64,000 nt of DNA. Source: Pseudomonas sp. BSw22131 (GTDB lineage: Bacteria; Pseudomonadota; Gammaproteobacteria; Pseudomonadales; Pseudomonadaceae). Shown in pieces: positions 18,499-27,531 of this stretch (its first letter is position 1; every line of letters begins with the position of its first letter). Made by a program: the position numbers and the translations under genes. The stretch is taken from NCBI RefSeq assembly GCF_026810445.1, contig NZ_CP113949.1:806001-870000 (forward strand), written 5' to 3'. The notes beneath the pieces were generated by a model that was not told where the DNA came from, ran no database searches, and saw only the letters and a program-made list of their open reading frames with translations.

Positions 18499-18978
18499 TT
18501 AATGCGTGTCAGCGGGATCGGACGATACTTCAAGTGGTTGCTTGAGCACCTGCACATTGACCGTCACATCACCCGCTTTCTCGAAATGCAGGATTAACGG
18601 GAATTGCTGTCCGTCTACCAGCCTGGAGCGGTCCTTGAGGTCGAGCAGCATGACGTGAAACGCCATCGGCGCGAAGCTCACTTCACCGCCTGCAGGAATC
18701 TCGACATCTTGCACCTGCTGCATCTTCATCAGGCCGTCTTTATGCGTGTGCTCATGCAACTGAGCGCTACCGGCGATAGGGCTGTCGACAGAGGTCAGCC
18801 GATCAGCCGCCGTGCCGTTGTTGTGAATCGAGAAATACGCAGCCACCGTCGGCGCGTTCGGCGGCAACTCCATCGACCACAGATGAGCGATGTGCAGCGA
18901 ACCTGCGCTGTACTCACGAGCTTCAACATAGGAGGCGGGTAGCAACATCGCGGCCAGCAGCAGGCTTTTTTTCAGCAT
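18499..18978 (-). CDS. Periplasmic copper chaperone, PCu(A)C family
   Basis: 159 residues with a signal peptide (MLKKSLLLAAMLLPASYVEA). The copper-binding pattern H-x(n)-M-x(n)-H-x-M is visible as AQLHEHTHKDGLMKMQQV and FAPMAFHVMLLDL. PCu(A)C proteins bind Cu(I) in the periplasm and can deliver it to cytochrome oxidase. It is the first gene of the minus-strand trio with DUF2946 and PepSY. The combination suggests copper acquisition or homeostasis. Confidence 0.9.
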   Translation of the reverse strand: MLKKSLLLAAMLLPASYVEAREYSAGSLHIAHLWSMELPPNAPTVAAYFSIHNNGTAADRLTSVDSPIAGSAQLHEHTHKDGLMKMQQVQDVEIPAGGEVSFAPMAFHVMLLDLKDRSRLVDGQQFPLILHFEKAGDVTVNVQVLKQPLEVSSDPADTH

Positions 18979-19433
18979 GGGGGGAGAGTCTCCAGTCTAT
19001 CCGGGCATTGGCCACGGTCGCGTGGCGCGTCGGCAATTCCAAAGCAGTCGAATACGTGGACGCAGGCTCGCCGATGTTGGGCTGCGCGGATACGGGGCTG
19101 TCGGTCCTTTTATTGCGGACATTTAGCCTGAATGAACAGGCGTTGTAAAAAAAGGGGATGTGGCGTCGGTCGCACTCTGCGTAATTGCCAATGCCGCGGT
19201 ACGCTGCTCGACTTGAACCTGTGCTAGGTTGTTCAAGTCAATGGTCCGGGCGTCCTTAACCGCTCCGGATGAGAGTGGTAAACGGGGCAGGCCTGTGGTT
19301 CGCTTGATCGTCGTTAGAATTTGATCCCCTTCCAACTCATCGTGGCGAGCACAGCCAGTCACCTTTAAAACCTGCCACGGATGCACGTGACCCAAACCTA
19401 ATGCTGTATCACTCGACCGAGCAGGACGATCTC
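18979..19433. other. Intergenic region between divergent copper and GH5 genes
   Basis: About 450 bp between the start of the PCu(A)C gene and the start of the GH5 gene, which point away from each other. It should hold both promoters. The reading frames in it lack family features and composition typical of real genes here. I see no Fur, CueR or CopR box that I would defend. Confidence 0.4.
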
Positions 19434-20450
19434 ATGACACGATTTTTTAGTGCTGTAGTGTTAGCCGGTTTCGCCCTGTCAGGGGCTTTCGCCCAGGCGG
19501 CGGAATCACTCCCCATGATTCACATCAACGTTTCAGGCGCAGAGTTCAATGCCAAGACCCTGCCGGGCCGACCGGGCTACGACTTTATGTTTCCGTCGGC
19601 TACGTACTTCGATAAATGGCAAGCCAAGGGCATCAAGGTTATTCGGGTGCCTATCACCTGGGAACGCTTGCAGCCAGTCCTTGGTGGCCCGCTGGACCCA
19701 ACTTATGCCGCACTGATCGATACCTTGTTGACCCGTGCCGAAAGCAGGCAGATGGCTGTGCTGCTCGATATCCATAACTATGGCGTCTATCGCAAGCAGC
19801 CTGTCGGATCGTCAGCCGTACCCTACGCCGAGTACAAGAAATTCCTGTCGCTGGTTGCCGAGCGCTGGAATGGGAAAGCGGGGCTGCATGGTTACGACAT
19901 CATGAACGAGCCAAACGGGGCAGCGGACGCCAACTGGCCGACCTCGGCCCAGGCGGGGATTGATGGCGTTCGGTCTTTCGACAAGATCAAGCCTATCTAC
20001 GTAGAGGGCCGTTCATGGTCAAGCGCATCGCAATGGGCAATCCAGAACGGTGCGTTACTGTTGCTTCGTGATCCTTCAAATAATCTGATATTTTCGGCCC
20101 ACCTTTACCTGGACTCCGACGCCAGTGGCACCTACAAGACGGGGCCTGCAGCTAATTTCGACCTGGACATCGGTGTTAAGCGGGCCAAGCCGTTCGTTGA
20201 GTGGTTAGCGCGTAACAATAAAAAGGGTCATATCGGAGAGTTTGGTATACCAGGCAATGACCCCAGATGGACTCAGGCCGGTACACGACTGCTGGAGTAT
20301 CTGAACAAGAACTGCGTCCCTGTGGCCTACTGGGCTGCGGGCTCGATGTGGGGAACCTATCCGTTGTCCATCGAACCGAATGCCGCTGGAGACAAACCAC
20401 AGTGGGCAATGTTGGCGCCATTTGTCAGCGGCAACAGTTCATGTAAATAG
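19434..20450 (+). CDS. Secreted glycoside hydrolase family 5 (cellulase-like)
   Basis: Start chosen at 19434 (MTRFFSAVVL), 338 residues, because it gives a clean signal peptide ending AFAQA and has AGGA about 8 bases upstream; the open frame extends 11 codons further. GH5 features are the strand VIRVPITWERLQP, DIHNYG, the acid/base Glu in YDIMNEPNG, HLYLDSD, and the nucleophile Glu in HIGEFGIPG. It is probably a periplasmic or secreted endo-glucanase-type enzyme. It lies just upstream of the exopolysaccharide operon on the same strand, which suggests polymer trimming or turnover. Confidence 0.88.
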   Translation: MTRFFSAVVLAGFALSGAFAQAAESLPMIHINVSGAEFNAKTLPGRPGYDFMFPSATYFDKWQAKGIKVIRVPITWERLQPVLGGPLDPTYAALIDTLLTRAESRQMAVLLDIHNYGVYRKQPVGSSAVPYAEYKKFLSLVAERWNGKAGLHGYDIMNEPNGAADANWPTSAQAGIDGVRSFDKIKPIYVEGRSWSSASQWAIQNGALLLLRDPSNNLIFSAHLYLDSDASGTYKTGPAANFDLDIGVKRAKPFVEWLARNNKKGHIGEFGIPGNDPRWTQAGTRLLEYLNKNCVPVAYWAAGSMWGTYPLSIEPNAAGDKPQWAMLAPFVSGNSSCK

Positions 20451-20606
20451 AATGACCACCATTTTCTGGCTATTTAAATGTCGCCGACAGGCGGCATTGA
20501 CCCCCTGTCTAGAGCTGCCTGAGCAGAAAACTAATTTAATACGGCAGCCCTTTGACGCCAATAGCTGGATATTTTTTTGACGCCAGATATAAGTTTTTAA
20601 ATGATT

Positions 20607-20634
20607 GAACTTGTTCGGCGCTGAAATGTTCGTA
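20607..20634 (+). promoter_or_regulatory. Putative AlgU (extracytoplasmic sigma) promoter of the EPS leader
   Basis: GAACTT (20607-20612), 17 bases, then TCGTA (20630-20634) fits the AlgU/RpoE pattern GAACTT-N16/17-TCnnA. Transcription would start near 20641 and give a leader of about 380 nt that contains the terminator at 20816 and the ops element at 20953. Control of exopolysaccharide genes by AlgU is well known in Pseudomonas. The match is by eye only. Confidence 0.4.
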
Positions 20635-20815
20635 TGGTTTGTAAGTTTTATTTTAAGCTTTGGATAGATGGCCACTTGCTAGGCTGTGCGCCGCAACATA
20701 GTATGTTTCTACCCTAGCCATAACCACGCTGGATTTCTACGTCGTCAGTTTTCAGGTGCCTGACCGGCCCGAGGCTGGCGTCCAATACGCTGACAAAGAT
20801 CAGCGCTTGAACAAT

Positions 20816-20846
20816 AAAGGAGCCGAAAGGCTCCTTTTGACCTTTT
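20816..20846 (+). terminator. Intrinsic terminator in front of the EPS operon
   Basis: AAAGGAGCC-GAAA-GGCTCCTTT forms a 9-bp stem with a GNRA tetraloop, followed by TTGACCTTTTTATT. It lies 366 bp after the GH5 stop and 107 bp before the ops element. It may end the GH5 transcript, end a small RNA starting near 20641, or act as an attenuator inside the EPS leader. Confidence 0.8.
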
Positions 20847-20952
20847 TATTCTGCCTCCTGTTTTTTTGACGCCCCTCACTCAAGGGGTGTGCTCTATCGC
20901 GCCATTCATCGTTGAGCTATCTGCGTTTTCAAGAACCGACGGGAAATCTTGG

Positions 20953-20964
20953 GGCGGTAGCGTG
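20953..20964 (+). promoter_or_regulatory. RfaH ops (JUMPStart) element in the EPS leader
   Basis: GGCGGTAGCGTG matches the core ops sequence exactly, and the preceding GG extends it to the GGGGCGGTAGCGTG end of classical JUMPStart sequences. It lies 55 bases upstream of the first EPS start codon on the coding strand. ops recruits RfaH to paused RNA polymerase and suppresses termination over long polysaccharide operons, which suits the roughly 27-kb operon that follows. Confidence 0.8.
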
Positions 20965-21018
20965 GTAAAACCCAACCCTGGTGAAGCGTCTCTTCCCCTT
21001 GATTCTGCCGGTAATACT

Positions 21019-22191
21019 ATGAGCTTGAAATCCAATGCCCGCTCGCTGATCAAACTCTCGGCGTTGCTGTGCGCTAATGCTTGTGCGGATGAGCTGAACG
21101 TCCCACAAAGCATTAAGTTTGAAAATGGCCTGACCTTCACACCGTATCTGCAGACCAGTGAGCGGTACGATGACAACTTCAGAGAGGTGGAGCGCCACCC
21201 CGACGCTTCATGGATCACCAGTCTGACGCCAAGCTTCAACCTGGCGTCGAACGACGGTAAGCGCGCCTACAAATTGTCCTACAAGGCTGATAGCGACATA
21301 TTTGAGTCGAGCCACAAGGACGATAATACCGACCATTACCTGGACGGGACCGCCGGCTTTGATTTCAACGCGCGCAACCGGCTCAAGCTCGAAGCGGGTT
21401 ACAAGAAGGTCGAAGAGACCGCGACCCTCGATCAGCACCTCGAGAACGACAAGTACACGTTTTCCCACTTAGGTGGCATGTACACCTATGGCGCTCGTAC
21501 GGCGCGCGGACAGTTGGAGCTTAGCGCCGACTATTCGCAGATGCGTTATCAGAACAGCGATGGCATCAACAACGATAAAGAGCGCGATGCGACGGCGTTA
21601 ATAGGGACGCTCTACTTCAAGGTAGCTCCCAATACGCGCGCGCTGGTCGAGACCCGTTGGACCCAATTCGAGTACGTCTCCAACAAGAAGCTGGACAACG
21701 ACACCGTGGCGTTGCTGGGCGGCCTTAGCTGGGACGCTACTGCAAACACCACCGGTACGGTGAAGCTTGGTGCCGAGCGTAAACTTTATGACGACCCGGC
21801 GGTGGGCGATAAAGGTGGGTCATTGTGGGAAGTGGGGGTTGACTGGAAGCCGCGTTCTTATTCGACCTTCTCTTTGAAAACCCATCACCAGCTAGATGAG
21901 GGTACAGATGGTGCCTCTGCCATCGACAACCTTACGACCTCGCTGGATTGGGAGCATGAATGGCTGGACCGATTGAGCACTGTCGCTAGCTACTCCTACA
22001 CCACCAAAGATTATCAGGACGACGCTGAGCGTCAGGACAAAATCAATCGCTACGGTTTTCTGGTGAAGTACCAGATGCGTCGCTGGTTGGGTTTCGATAT
22101 CGGCTATCGGCATGGCAAAGAAAAATCGACGTTTGCCGACGAAAGCTTCGAGCGCAATATTTACAAGTTTAGCGTTACTGCAACACTGTAG
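21019..22191 (+). CDS. Outer-membrane beta-barrel protein of the EPS locus
   Basis: The frame is open from 20866, but the start at 21019 gives a signal peptide (SLIKLSALLCANACADEL, cleavage after ACA) and leaves the ops site untranslated; 390 residues. The mature part consists of repeating amphipathic strands with many aromatic and charged residues (YKLSYKADSDIFES, QLELSADYSQMRYQ, YGFLVKYQMRRWLGFDIGY) and ends in KFSVTATL, as expected for a barrel. It resembles the outer-membrane barrel proteins (OMP_b-brl_2 type) that begin other Pseudomonas and Xanthomonas-like EPS operons. It is likely to help polymer exit together with the short export protein encoded next. Confidence 0.8.
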   Translation: MSLKSNARSLIKLSALLCANACADELNVPQSIKFENGLTFTPYLQTSERYDDNFREVERHPDASWITSLTPSFNLASNDGKRAYKLSYKADSDIFESSHKDDNTDHYLDGTAGFDFNARNRLKLEAGYKKVEETATLDQHLENDKYTFSHLGGMYTYGARTARGQLELSADYSQMRYQNSDGINNDKERDATALIGTLYFKVAPNTRALVETRWTQFEYVSNKKLDNDTVALLGGLSWDATANTTGTVKLGAERKLYDDPAVGDKGGSLWEVGVDWKPRSYSTFSLKTHHQLDEGTDGASAIDNLTTSLDWEHEWLDRLSTVASYSYTTKDYQDDAERQDKINRYGFLVKYQMRRWLGFDIGYRHGKEKSTFADESFERNIYKFSVTATL

Positions 22192-22260
22192 ACATACAGG
22201 CACACCCGACGCTACCGGTCGGTTGCCGTTTCAAGACACCCTTCAAGAGCGGTCGCCTTC

Positions 22261-22803
22261 ATGATCATTCGCACGTTTCGCCGCCTGTTTCTGGGCGTTT
22301 TCATAATGTTTATTGGCCAGCATGGCGCTTACGCTGCAGGCAATTCCGAATACAAGCTTGGTTCCGGTGACGTGATCAGCATCAACGTTTACGGCGAAGA
22401 CGACATGAGTTTCAAAAGTCTGCGGCTGACTGATGCCGGGACGTTTTCCTATCCATTTATCGGAGAGGTCAACGCCAAAGGCAAGACAGCGTCGGAAATC
22501 GAAGCGCTGCTTGTGTCCGAGCTCAAGGGCGACTACCTGGTCAACCCTCGCGTCTCGGTCAATGTGTTGCAGTACCGCGAGTTTTATATTGGGGGCGAAG
22601 TCAAAACCCCGGGTGGTTACCCCTTCCAGCCTGGCTTGACTGTTCGTCGCGCCGTAGCGTTAGCGGGTGGATTCACCGAACGCGCTTCGGAAGGAAAGAT
22701 CTCGATCAATCGTGACCTAAGTGCCACGCCTGTCGAAAAAGCCAGCCTTGATGCGCTGGTCAGTCCTGGTGACACAATCACTGTGCCGCAGGGCTTCTTC
22801 TAG
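22261..22803 (+). CDS. Polysaccharide export protein, short Wza/GumB type
   Basis: 180 residues. A signal peptide (RLFLGVFIMFIGQHGAYA) precedes a Poly_export domain (YKLGSGDVISINVYGEDD, YPFIGEVNAKGKTASEIE) and one SLBB domain (FYIGGEVKTPGGYPFQPGLT, ALAGGFTERAS). No lipobox cysteine is visible and the protein stops soon after the first SLBB domain. It is shorter than Wza (about 380) and close to GumB (about 210). Lacking the C-terminal helix that forms the Wza pore, it probably depends on the upstream barrel protein. It is the only export protein in the locus. Confidence 0.88.
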   Translation: MIIRTFRRLFLGVFIMFIGQHGAYAAGNSEYKLGSGDVISINVYGEDDMSFKSLRLTDAGTFSYPFIGEVNAKGKTASEIEALLVSELKGDYLVNPRVSVNVLQYREFYIGGEVKTPGGYPFQPGLTVRRAVALAGGFTERASEGKISINRDLSATPVEKASLDALVSPGDTITVPQGFF

Positions 22804-22875
22804 TGACGACCGCGTGGCGAGGACTCATGCCTTTCAAATGGCGTCCTCTGTTCCAGAGTATTTCCCTTTTCAGAG

Positions 22876-25125
22876 TTGGCCATCATGGATACTAATCTTC
22901 CAGTCCTCGCTTCCCGCCGTTCTTCTCGAAAAGAGAACGGTGACGACAACATCGATTTGCTCAAATTGTGGCAAACGGTATGGCACCGCAAGAATGCAAT
23001 TTTGGCCTTCACAGCCTTTGTGATCGTGGTCGCGCTGGTGGCCGTCTACTCGATGACCCCTGTGTATCGGGCTCAGGCGACGCTGGTCATGGATGCCAAG
23101 GGCTCCAAGGCAGTATCGTTCGACGTAGCTGCCTCTACCGGTGGTGATAGCAACGCCAGCCAATACATGGAAACCCAGGCTGAGCTTTTGCAGTCGCGGA
23201 CGTTGGCTGAGCGAGTGGTGCGTGAACTGGATTTAGCCAGCAAGCCTCAGTTCGACTCCCGTGCTCAACCCAAGCCGTTTGCTTTTATTGGACGCTGGCT
23301 GGCTAGCACCGGTCTGGATGAATACCTGCCAGAGGCAGTGGTCTCCAAGTTGGGCGCGGCTGCGGAGCCTACCGAGCAGCAGAAACTTGATCGTACGACC
23401 CGTGCGTTTATGGAGTTGGTGACGGTAGAGCCTCAAGGCAAGAGTCAGTTGGCCAACGTCATGGTTGACATGAAAGACCCTGTGCTTGCTGCAAAGGCAG
23501 CCAATGCACTTTCCAACGCATTTATTGAAAGCCAGTTGCAAACCACCATTGGTGCCTCGGAGTCGGCAACCGTCTGGATGAACAGCCGTCTGGTTGAGCT
23601 GGGCGAAAAACTCAAAGGCTCGGAAGCGCGTCTTCAAGCCTATCGCGAGTCAGAAGGTCTGGTGGACGTCAAAGGGGTCGGCACTATCAGTGCCACCGAG
23701 CTGTCGTTGACCAGCGAAAGAATGATCGATGCCCGTCGTCAGCGTGCTGAGGCGGAAAGCCAGTTCCGGCAGGTCCAGGCAATGGGCAAGGGCGGCTGGC
23801 AGAAAATAGCCAGTGTCCCAGCGGTGTTGGCGGATCCGCTGGTGCAACAGTTCAAGGCACAAGAAGCGCGTGCAAAGGCCAAGGTTGATGAGCTGGCGGG
23901 CCGTTATGGTGCAAAGCACCCTGCGATGGATGCCGCACGATCTGATCTAAATGCCGCCTCGGCCGCGTTGCGTGGTCAGGTTGAACAAGTGGTCGCCGGT
24001 ATCGAGCGCAACTATCAGCTGGCTGCTGCCAACGAAGGCTCGTTGCAGTCGTCGTTCAACGCCAACAAATCGCAAATCCAGGACATCTCGCGCAAGGAGT
24101 TCAAGCTGCAGGAGCTTCAACGTGAGGTGGACGGTAACCGTGAGCTGTATGACACCTTCATGACCCGTTTGAAGGAAACTACCGCAACGGCTGACATTGA
24201 TAGCGCGAACATTCGCGTCGTTGACCCTGCTGTCGTGCCGCTTAGCCCCATCAAGCCGAAGAAACCACTGATCCTGGCGATTGCGGCAGTCCTTGGTCTG
24301 TTTGTAGGTGCGCTGCTTGCCCTGCTTTTGGATGCACTGAACAACACCTTCCGCAGTATTGAACAGGTTGAAAATCACCTGAATATTCCGGTGGTGGGTA
24401 TTTTGCCGCTGATGGCACGCCGGGACCGCAAGGACTTGGCCAAGACCTTCAACGATCCAAGATTCAGTCGCTTTACTGAATCCATTCGCACCATTCGCAC
24501 CAACGTCGTGTTGAGTGGTTACGACAAACCCCATCAGGTCATTCTGGTAACGTCGTCGGTGCCGGGTGAAGGCAAGACCACGGTTTCGATCAACCTCGCT
24601 CAGGCGTTGGGTCAGATGGAACCGGTGTTGCTGCTCGATGGCGATCTTCGTCGCCCATCGCTTGCAAAGACCCTCGGTGTTTCGGCGGACAAGCCGGGCC
24701 TGTCCGATCTCATCACAGGCAAGGCCACGTTCGAGCAGTGCGTAGTCCAGATCGATGGTATTGACGTGCTTTGTGCTGGCAGTGCGACCACCAATCCACT
24801 TGAGTTATTGGCTTCGCAGCAGTTCGCTCAATTGCTTGAAGAGCTGAAGTCCAAGTACAAGCGCATCATCATTGACTCGTCTCCTACTCAGGTGGTCAGC
24901 GACACGAAAGTGTTGTCCACTCTGGCGCAGTCGGTCATCTATGTTGTCAAGGCGGGCGCTACGTCGATTCCGCTCACCGAAAAAGGCATTGCCCAATTAC
25001 TGCAGCACAAGGCGCCGGTACGCGGCATCGTGGTGAACCAGGTTGACGTTAACAAGGCCAACCAGTACGGGCATCGTTTTGATGGCTTTTACGATTATCA
25101 CGGGTATAGCCAAAAGCCCGCGTGA
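22876..25125 (+). CDS. Wzc/GumC-type co-polymerase with bacterial tyrosine kinase domain
   Basis: 749 residues. An N-terminal Wzz domain has a transmembrane helix near 40-60 (ILAFTAFVIVVALVAVYSM) and is followed by a long periplasmic coiled coil (about 200-420). A second helix (LILAIAAVLGLFVGALLALL) lies near 455-475. The C-terminal kinase has Walker A SSVPGEGKTT (about 561-570), an intact Walker A-prime LLLDGDLRRPS (about 585-595) and Walker B RIIIDSSP. Tyrosines cluster at the end (YGHRFDGFYDYHGY), the usual autophosphorylation region. It should control chain length and polymer export with the GumB-like protein. Confidence 0.93.
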   Translation: MAIMDTNLPVLASRRSSRKENGDDNIDLLKLWQTVWHRKNAILAFTAFVIVVALVAVYSMTPVYRAQATLVMDAKGSKAVSFDVAASTGGDSNASQYMETQAELLQSRTLAERVVRELDLASKPQFDSRAQPKPFAFIGRWLASTGLDEYLPEAVVSKLGAAAEPTEQQKLDRTTRAFMELVTVEPQGKSQLANVMVDMKDPVLAAKAANALSNAFIESQLQTTIGASESATVWMNSRLVELGEKLKGSEARLQAYRESEGLVDVKGVGTISATELSLTSERMIDARRQRAEAESQFRQVQAMGKGGWQKIASVPAVLADPLVQQFKAQEARAKAKVDELAGRYGAKHPAMDAARSDLNAASAALRGQVEQVVAGIERNYQLAAANEGSLQSSFNANKSQIQDISRKEFKLQELQREVDGNRELYDTFMTRLKETTATADIDSANIRVVDPAVVPLSPIKPKKPLILAIAAVLGLFVGALLALLLDALNNTFRSIEQVENHLNIPVVGILPLMARRDRKDLAKTFNDPRFSRFTESIRTIRTNVVLSGYDKPHQVILVTSSVPGEGKTTVSINLAQALGQMEPVLLLDGDLRRPSLAKTLGVSADKPGLSDLITGKATFEQCVVQIDGIDVLCAGSATTNPLELLASQQFAQLLEELKSKYKRIIIDSSPTQVVSDTKVLSTLAQSVIYVVKAGATSIPLTEKGIAQLLQHKAPVRGIVVNQVDVNKANQYGHRFDGFYDYHGYSQKPA

Positions 25126-25209
25126 AAGTAGTCATCGGGGTGCGTGACATTCCTGTCTCACGCCCCCCGCCTGTGCAGTAGCACGTTTTTTTCCAGAGCT
25201 TTATCGAAT

Positions 25210-27408
25210 ATGGGAACGTCTGTCCATATCTCACGGCCCCGCGTACGCGCCTGGCGCATGGACGACGCTGTTCCGATTCGCATGGTATTGCGTGCGATGT
25301 GGACTCATCGCGTCGGCATCGTTATCTGGCTGTTGGCCGTCATGCTCGTGGTCAGTACCTTTTTGGTTTTCACAGCGCCGGTTTATCGGGCCAGCGCGAC
25401 CCTTATGATCGAAAACAAGAAGACACCCTTCCTGTCTTTTGATCCGTTCACGCGCAAACCGATTTCCAGCGACCTGTACCTGCAAACCCAGTTTGCGTTG
25501 TTGAATTCGCAGACGCTGGTTCGTCATGTCATCAGCGTGCTGAAGTTGCAGAGCCATCCTGAACTCGACATTGAGCGGCATACGTCGGTCACTGGCATGT
25601 GGAATAAGTGGATAGATCGCTTAGGGCTCAGCGACACTGCTGTCGGTACCAATGCGGACCAGTTGCAGCGGCTGGATGCCGCAACACGGCGCCTCCAGCA
25701 ATTGATCACTGTAGAGCCAATTGGCAAGAGTCAAGTGGTTCGCGTGCAGGTCGACATGGAAGATGCCGCCACTGCCGCGATCGTTGCCAACGCATTGGTG
25801 CATGGTTATGTAGACATCCAGAAATCCGACAGTACCTTGAGTGCGCAAACTTCCAGTGCGTGGCTGGGGAAACGTCTCACTGCTCTGCGTTCTGAATTGC
25901 AACTGTCTCAAGCCCGTTTGCAGCACTATCGAGAAGCTCAGCAGATAGTCGATATTCGAGGCGCCAGCACCGTGGCAGCCCAGCAACTGTCGCTCAACAC
26001 AGGGCTGATGATTGATGCGCGTCAGCGCCGGGCAGTGATTGAAAGCCAATACCGCCAGATTGCTGCGATCAAACCACAGAACTGGCAGCAACTCGCCGGC
26101 CTCCCGTTGGTCATGGCAGACCCTCTTGTGCAAGCGCTCAAAGGGAGTTATGCCCAGGCCGAGTCAGAACTGGATGCGGCAAAAGCCCGCTTTGGTGAAC
26201 GTCATCCTGCAAGGCTGGCGGCGCAATCTCGGCTGGACGCCGCAGCCGCGAGTTTGAGGAGTCAGGTGGAGGTCGTGGTCGCAGGTGTTGAGCGTAACTA
26301 CCGGCTTGCTCTGGCTGACGAAGCTTCTCTGGTGGCGTCGATAGACAAGGGCAAATCGGATATTCAGGGTTTGTCCCGCAAGGATTTTCAGCTTCAGGCG
26401 TTGCAGAGTGACGTTGATCGAAACCAGCAGTTGTTCGACACGTTCGACAGCCGTATGCGGGAAACCGCAGCCTCCGCTGATCAAGGGTCGGCCATCACGC
26501 GGGTGATTGATGAGGCGATCGCTCCTGATCAGCCGGTGCGACCGAACAAGCCTATAACGCTCATGGTCAGTGCGCTCGTCGCACTCATCCTGGGTGGGGC
26601 TGCTGCGGTGATTCGAGACATTATCAGCCGCAAGTTCGAGAGTGCCGACCAGGTTGAGGAAATCCTCAAATGGCCGGTGATGGGGATTCTTCCGATGGTG
26701 AGTTCATCGGCTGACACTCGGCTGTCCACGGTGTTCAGTCAGCGGACTCATCGACGGTTCGGTGAATCAATGCGCTCTCTTCGAACGGGCGTTGTCATCG
26801 GCGCAGGAATGCCCCGGCAACAACAATTGATCATCGTTACTTCTGCGGTTGCAGGGGAAGGAAAAACGACGGTTGCGACCAATTTGAGTCTGGCGTTGAG
26901 TCAACTTGGCAAGGTACTGCTGATCGATGCCAGTTTGCGTAGGTCGGCGGTGGCCGAGCAGCTGGAAATTAGCGGTTCTGCGCCAGGGCTTACAGATCTT
27001 ATAGCCGCAACAGCGACTCTCGCCGAGTGTGTGCAGCAAGTGAGGGGGGTTGATGTCATCACGGCGGGTTCACCCTGTGACGACCCGCTGGATTTGCTGT
27101 CATCCCAGCGTTTTGTCGAGTTGATTGCCGCACTTAAACAATCTTATTCGCGGATTGTGATTGATTCTTCGACTACGGGTACGGCGACCGATGCACTTGT
27201 CCAGTCAACTGCTCCCAATTTGTTGTTGTACGTGCTGAAAGTTTCTTCCACCACTGTTCAGGTTGCGACCCGGGGGATGGATGCGCTTCGCTCGGCAAAT
27301 GTCGCAAGCGGAGTTGTCATCAATCAGGTCGAGGTTCGCAAGCAGGTCGGGGGTCAGATGTTCAGTCGTTTTTATGACTACCCCAGCTATTCGGAAGGCG
27401 AAACTTAA
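25210..27408 (+). CDS. Second Wzc-like co-polymerase with degenerate kinase motif
   Basis: The frame opens with GTG at 25144; ATG 25210 is preferred (732 residues) but not certain. The layout is as in the preceding gene: helix VIWLLAVMLVVSTFLVFTA, long coiled coil, second helix near ITLMVSALVALILGGAAAVI, then a BY-kinase domain. Walker A (SAVAGEGKTT) is intact. Walker A-prime reads LLIDASLRRS, with Ser replacing the second Asp of the D-x-D-x-R motif. The C-terminal tail (FSRFYDYPSYSEGET) has fewer tyrosines. The stretch between the two genes is about 84 bp. It is a tandem paralogue, probably impaired as a kinase, that may modulate its neighbour. Confidence 0.88.
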   Translation: MGTSVHISRPRVRAWRMDDAVPIRMVLRAMWTHRVGIVIWLLAVMLVVSTFLVFTAPVYRASATLMIENKKTPFLSFDPFTRKPISSDLYLQTQFALLNSQTLVRHVISVLKLQSHPELDIERHTSVTGMWNKWIDRLGLSDTAVGTNADQLQRLDAATRRLQQLITVEPIGKSQVVRVQVDMEDAATAAIVANALVHGYVDIQKSDSTLSAQTSSAWLGKRLTALRSELQLSQARLQHYREAQQIVDIRGASTVAAQQLSLNTGLMIDARQRRAVIESQYRQIAAIKPQNWQQLAGLPLVMADPLVQALKGSYAQAESELDAAKARFGERHPARLAAQSRLDAAAASLRSQVEVVVAGVERNYRLALADEASLVASIDKGKSDIQGLSRKDFQLQALQSDVDRNQQLFDTFDSRMRETAASADQGSAITRVIDEAIAPDQPVRPNKPITLMVSALVALILGGAAAVIRDIISRKFESADQVEEILKWPVMGILPMVSSSADTRLSTVFSQRTHRRFGESMRSLRTGVVIGAGMPRQQQLIIVTSAVAGEGKTTVATNLSLALSQLGKVLLIDASLRRSAVAEQLEISGSAPGLTDLIAATATLAECVQQVRGVDVITAGSPCDDPLDLLSSQRFVELIAALKQSYSRIVIDSSTTGTATDALVQSTAPNLLLYVLKVSSTTVQVATRGMDALRSANVASGVVINQVEVRKQVGGQMFSRFYDYPSYSEGET

Positions 27409-27531
27409 GCGCCTCCGGCTCCACATTCCGATTTTTTCGTTCTATTCAGACTCGCGCATCCCCCCTTCAGAAGGAGCGGGATTTTCTGCGTGCAGTTCAA
27501 CCTCCTCCAAGACGTAAAGCAGGCAGATATT

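Noticed and set aside
20866..21018. N-terminal extension of the EPS barrel protein
   Set aside because: It would bury the signal peptide, starts with TTG, and covers the ops element.
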